Shown here one piece after another: positions 4,644-5,279 of a stretch of 5,279 nucleotides of DNA (position 1 is its first letter; each line of letters opens with the position of its first letter). Below the pieces are notes generated by a model. The model was not told the DNA's origin. It did not search any database and worked only from the letters and a program-made list of their open reading frames with translations. The position numbers and the translations under genes were made by a program. This DNA is from Elusimicrobia bacterium RIFCSPLOWO2_01_FULL_64_13 (GTDB lineage Bacteria; Elusimicrobiota; Elusimicrobia; 2-02-FULL-39-32). The stretch spans positions 3,269 to 8,547 of the forward strand of contig MGUT01000072.1 of assembly GCA_001800095.1 (NCBI GenBank). The letters are read 5' to 3'.

Positions 4644-5279
4644 ATGAAAAATAATAACCTGAAGAGAAACATCGGTCTCATTCTGTCGGTCTGGCTGGTC
4701 TCATCCTGGAACCTCTGGGGCTTGGAGAGGGCCGCGGAGGAGACCTTCGAATTCTTCGAGCGTGAATCGCAGGTCGTGACCGCCAGCCGCAGGCCGCAGA
4801 CCGTGGGCGAATCCCCTCTGGCGGTGGACGTCATCACCGAAGAGGAGATCAAGTCCCAAGGCGCCGTCAACCTTTGGGACCTCCTGCGCTACCGCGCGGG
4901 GTTGGACGTTCTGGAAGGCCGCTCCATCAACGGGAACCGCGCGATCGTTTCGGTGCGGGGGTTCCCGCAGGAGTTCGCCCAGAACGTGCTGGTCCTTCTG
5001 GACGGGCGGAGCGTCTATTCCCCGGACGACGACGGCGTCTATTGGAACCGCCTGCCCGTGTCCATCGAGGACATCCACAGGATCGAGATCGTGCGCGGCC
5101 CCAACGCCGCGCTTTACGGGACCGGAGCCGCCCTGGGAGTCATCAACATCATCACCAAGAAGCCGAGCGGGAACACGGCGGTCCTATTGAACGCGCGCGG
5201 GGGATCTTTATCCTCCTTCCAGTCCTACCAAGGCGGCGAGAGTTCCATCGGGAAGGTCAAATACCGCGTCAGCCACCAT
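4644..5279 (+). CDS. TonB-dependent outer-membrane receptor, N-terminal plug part (partial, truncated by window end)
   Basis: 212 codons are open to the right edge. Residues 1 to about 26 are a signal peptide (MKNNNLKR, then hydrophobic NIGLILSVWLVSSWNLWG). Then comes ESQVVTASRRPQ (41-52), the region that holds or follows the TonB box in BtuB-like and related receptors. The plug domain is clear: SPLAVDVITEEEIKSQGA (57-74), LWDLLRYRAGLDV (78-89), VSVRGF (102-107), NVLVLLDGRSVY (114-125), IEDIHRIEIVRGPNAALYG (141-159) and ALGVINIITKKP (163-174). After this the barrel begins (VLLNARGGSLSSFQSY). Such receptors use TonB-ExbBD energy to import siderophores, cobalamin, metals, glycans or other ligands; the plug does not reveal which. 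No TonB, ExbB or ExbD gene is in view. The short gap after the kinase suggests membership of the same operon and control by the same two-component system. Confidence 0.93.
   Translation, partial: MKNNNLKRNIGLILSVWLVSSWNLWGLERAAEETFEFFERESQVVTASRRPQTVGESPLAVDVITEEEIKSQGAVNLWDLLRYRAGLDVLEGRSINGNRAIVSVRGFPQEFAQNVLVLLDGRSVYSPDDDGVYWNRLPVSIEDIHRIEIVRGPNAALYGTGAALGVINIITKKPSGNTAVLLNARGGSLSSFQSYQGGESSIGKVKYRVSHH

Noticed and set aside
1..5279. tRNA, rRNA, CRISPR array, insertion sequence or riboswitch
   Set aside because: I saw no cloverleaf, spaced repeat array, transposase motif or conserved aptamer; apart from the 155-nt control region nearly all of the window is coding.

Overview
The window looks like part of the chromosome of a Gram-negative (diderm) bacterium. 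It encodes an outer-membrane porin and a TonB-dependent receptor, and most of its exported proteins carry Sec-type signal peptides. The coding DNA is GC-rich with G/C-biased third codon positions and frequent AGG arginine codons, while the one real intergenic region is AT-rich. I cannot name the phylum; a deltaproteobacterial, elusimicrobial or similar environmental lineage would fit, but this is a guess.

The layout is two divergent transcription units around an AT-rich control region (about 478-632). Leftward on the minus strand, a near-consensus sigma-70 promoter drives a 56-residue AbrB/MazE-type DNA-binding protein. Its stop overlaps the GTG start of an exported SlyD-like FKBP peptidyl-prolyl isomerase that runs off the left edge. 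Rightward on the plus strand there are five closely packed genes: (1) a response regulator with an N-terminal MerR/excisionase-like helix-turn-helix and a C-terminal receiver domain, (2) a phosphate-selective porin O/P-type outer-membrane channel, (3) a PstS-like periplasmic solute-binding protein, (4) a two-TM sensor histidine kinase, and (5) a TonB-dependent receptor cut by the right edge. Genes 1/2 overlap by 4 nt, genes 2/3 are 10 nt apart with the Shine-Dalgarno lying over the upstream stop, genes 3/4 overlap by 17 nt, and genes 4/5 are 44 nt apart with no terminator visible.

The interesting reading is that this is one functional module. A small anion or other solute would cross the outer membrane through the porin (and perhaps a different ligand through the TonB receptor) and be bound by the solute-binding protein. 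No ABC permease or ATPase is present between the genes, and the binding-protein gene is fused by overlap to the kinase gene, so the binding protein may serve sensing rather than transport. The kinase would then phosphorylate the unusual HTH-receiver regulator, which may control its own operon from the divergent promoter region. The family assignments rest on visible motifs; the ligand, the partnership and the regulatory circuit are inference.
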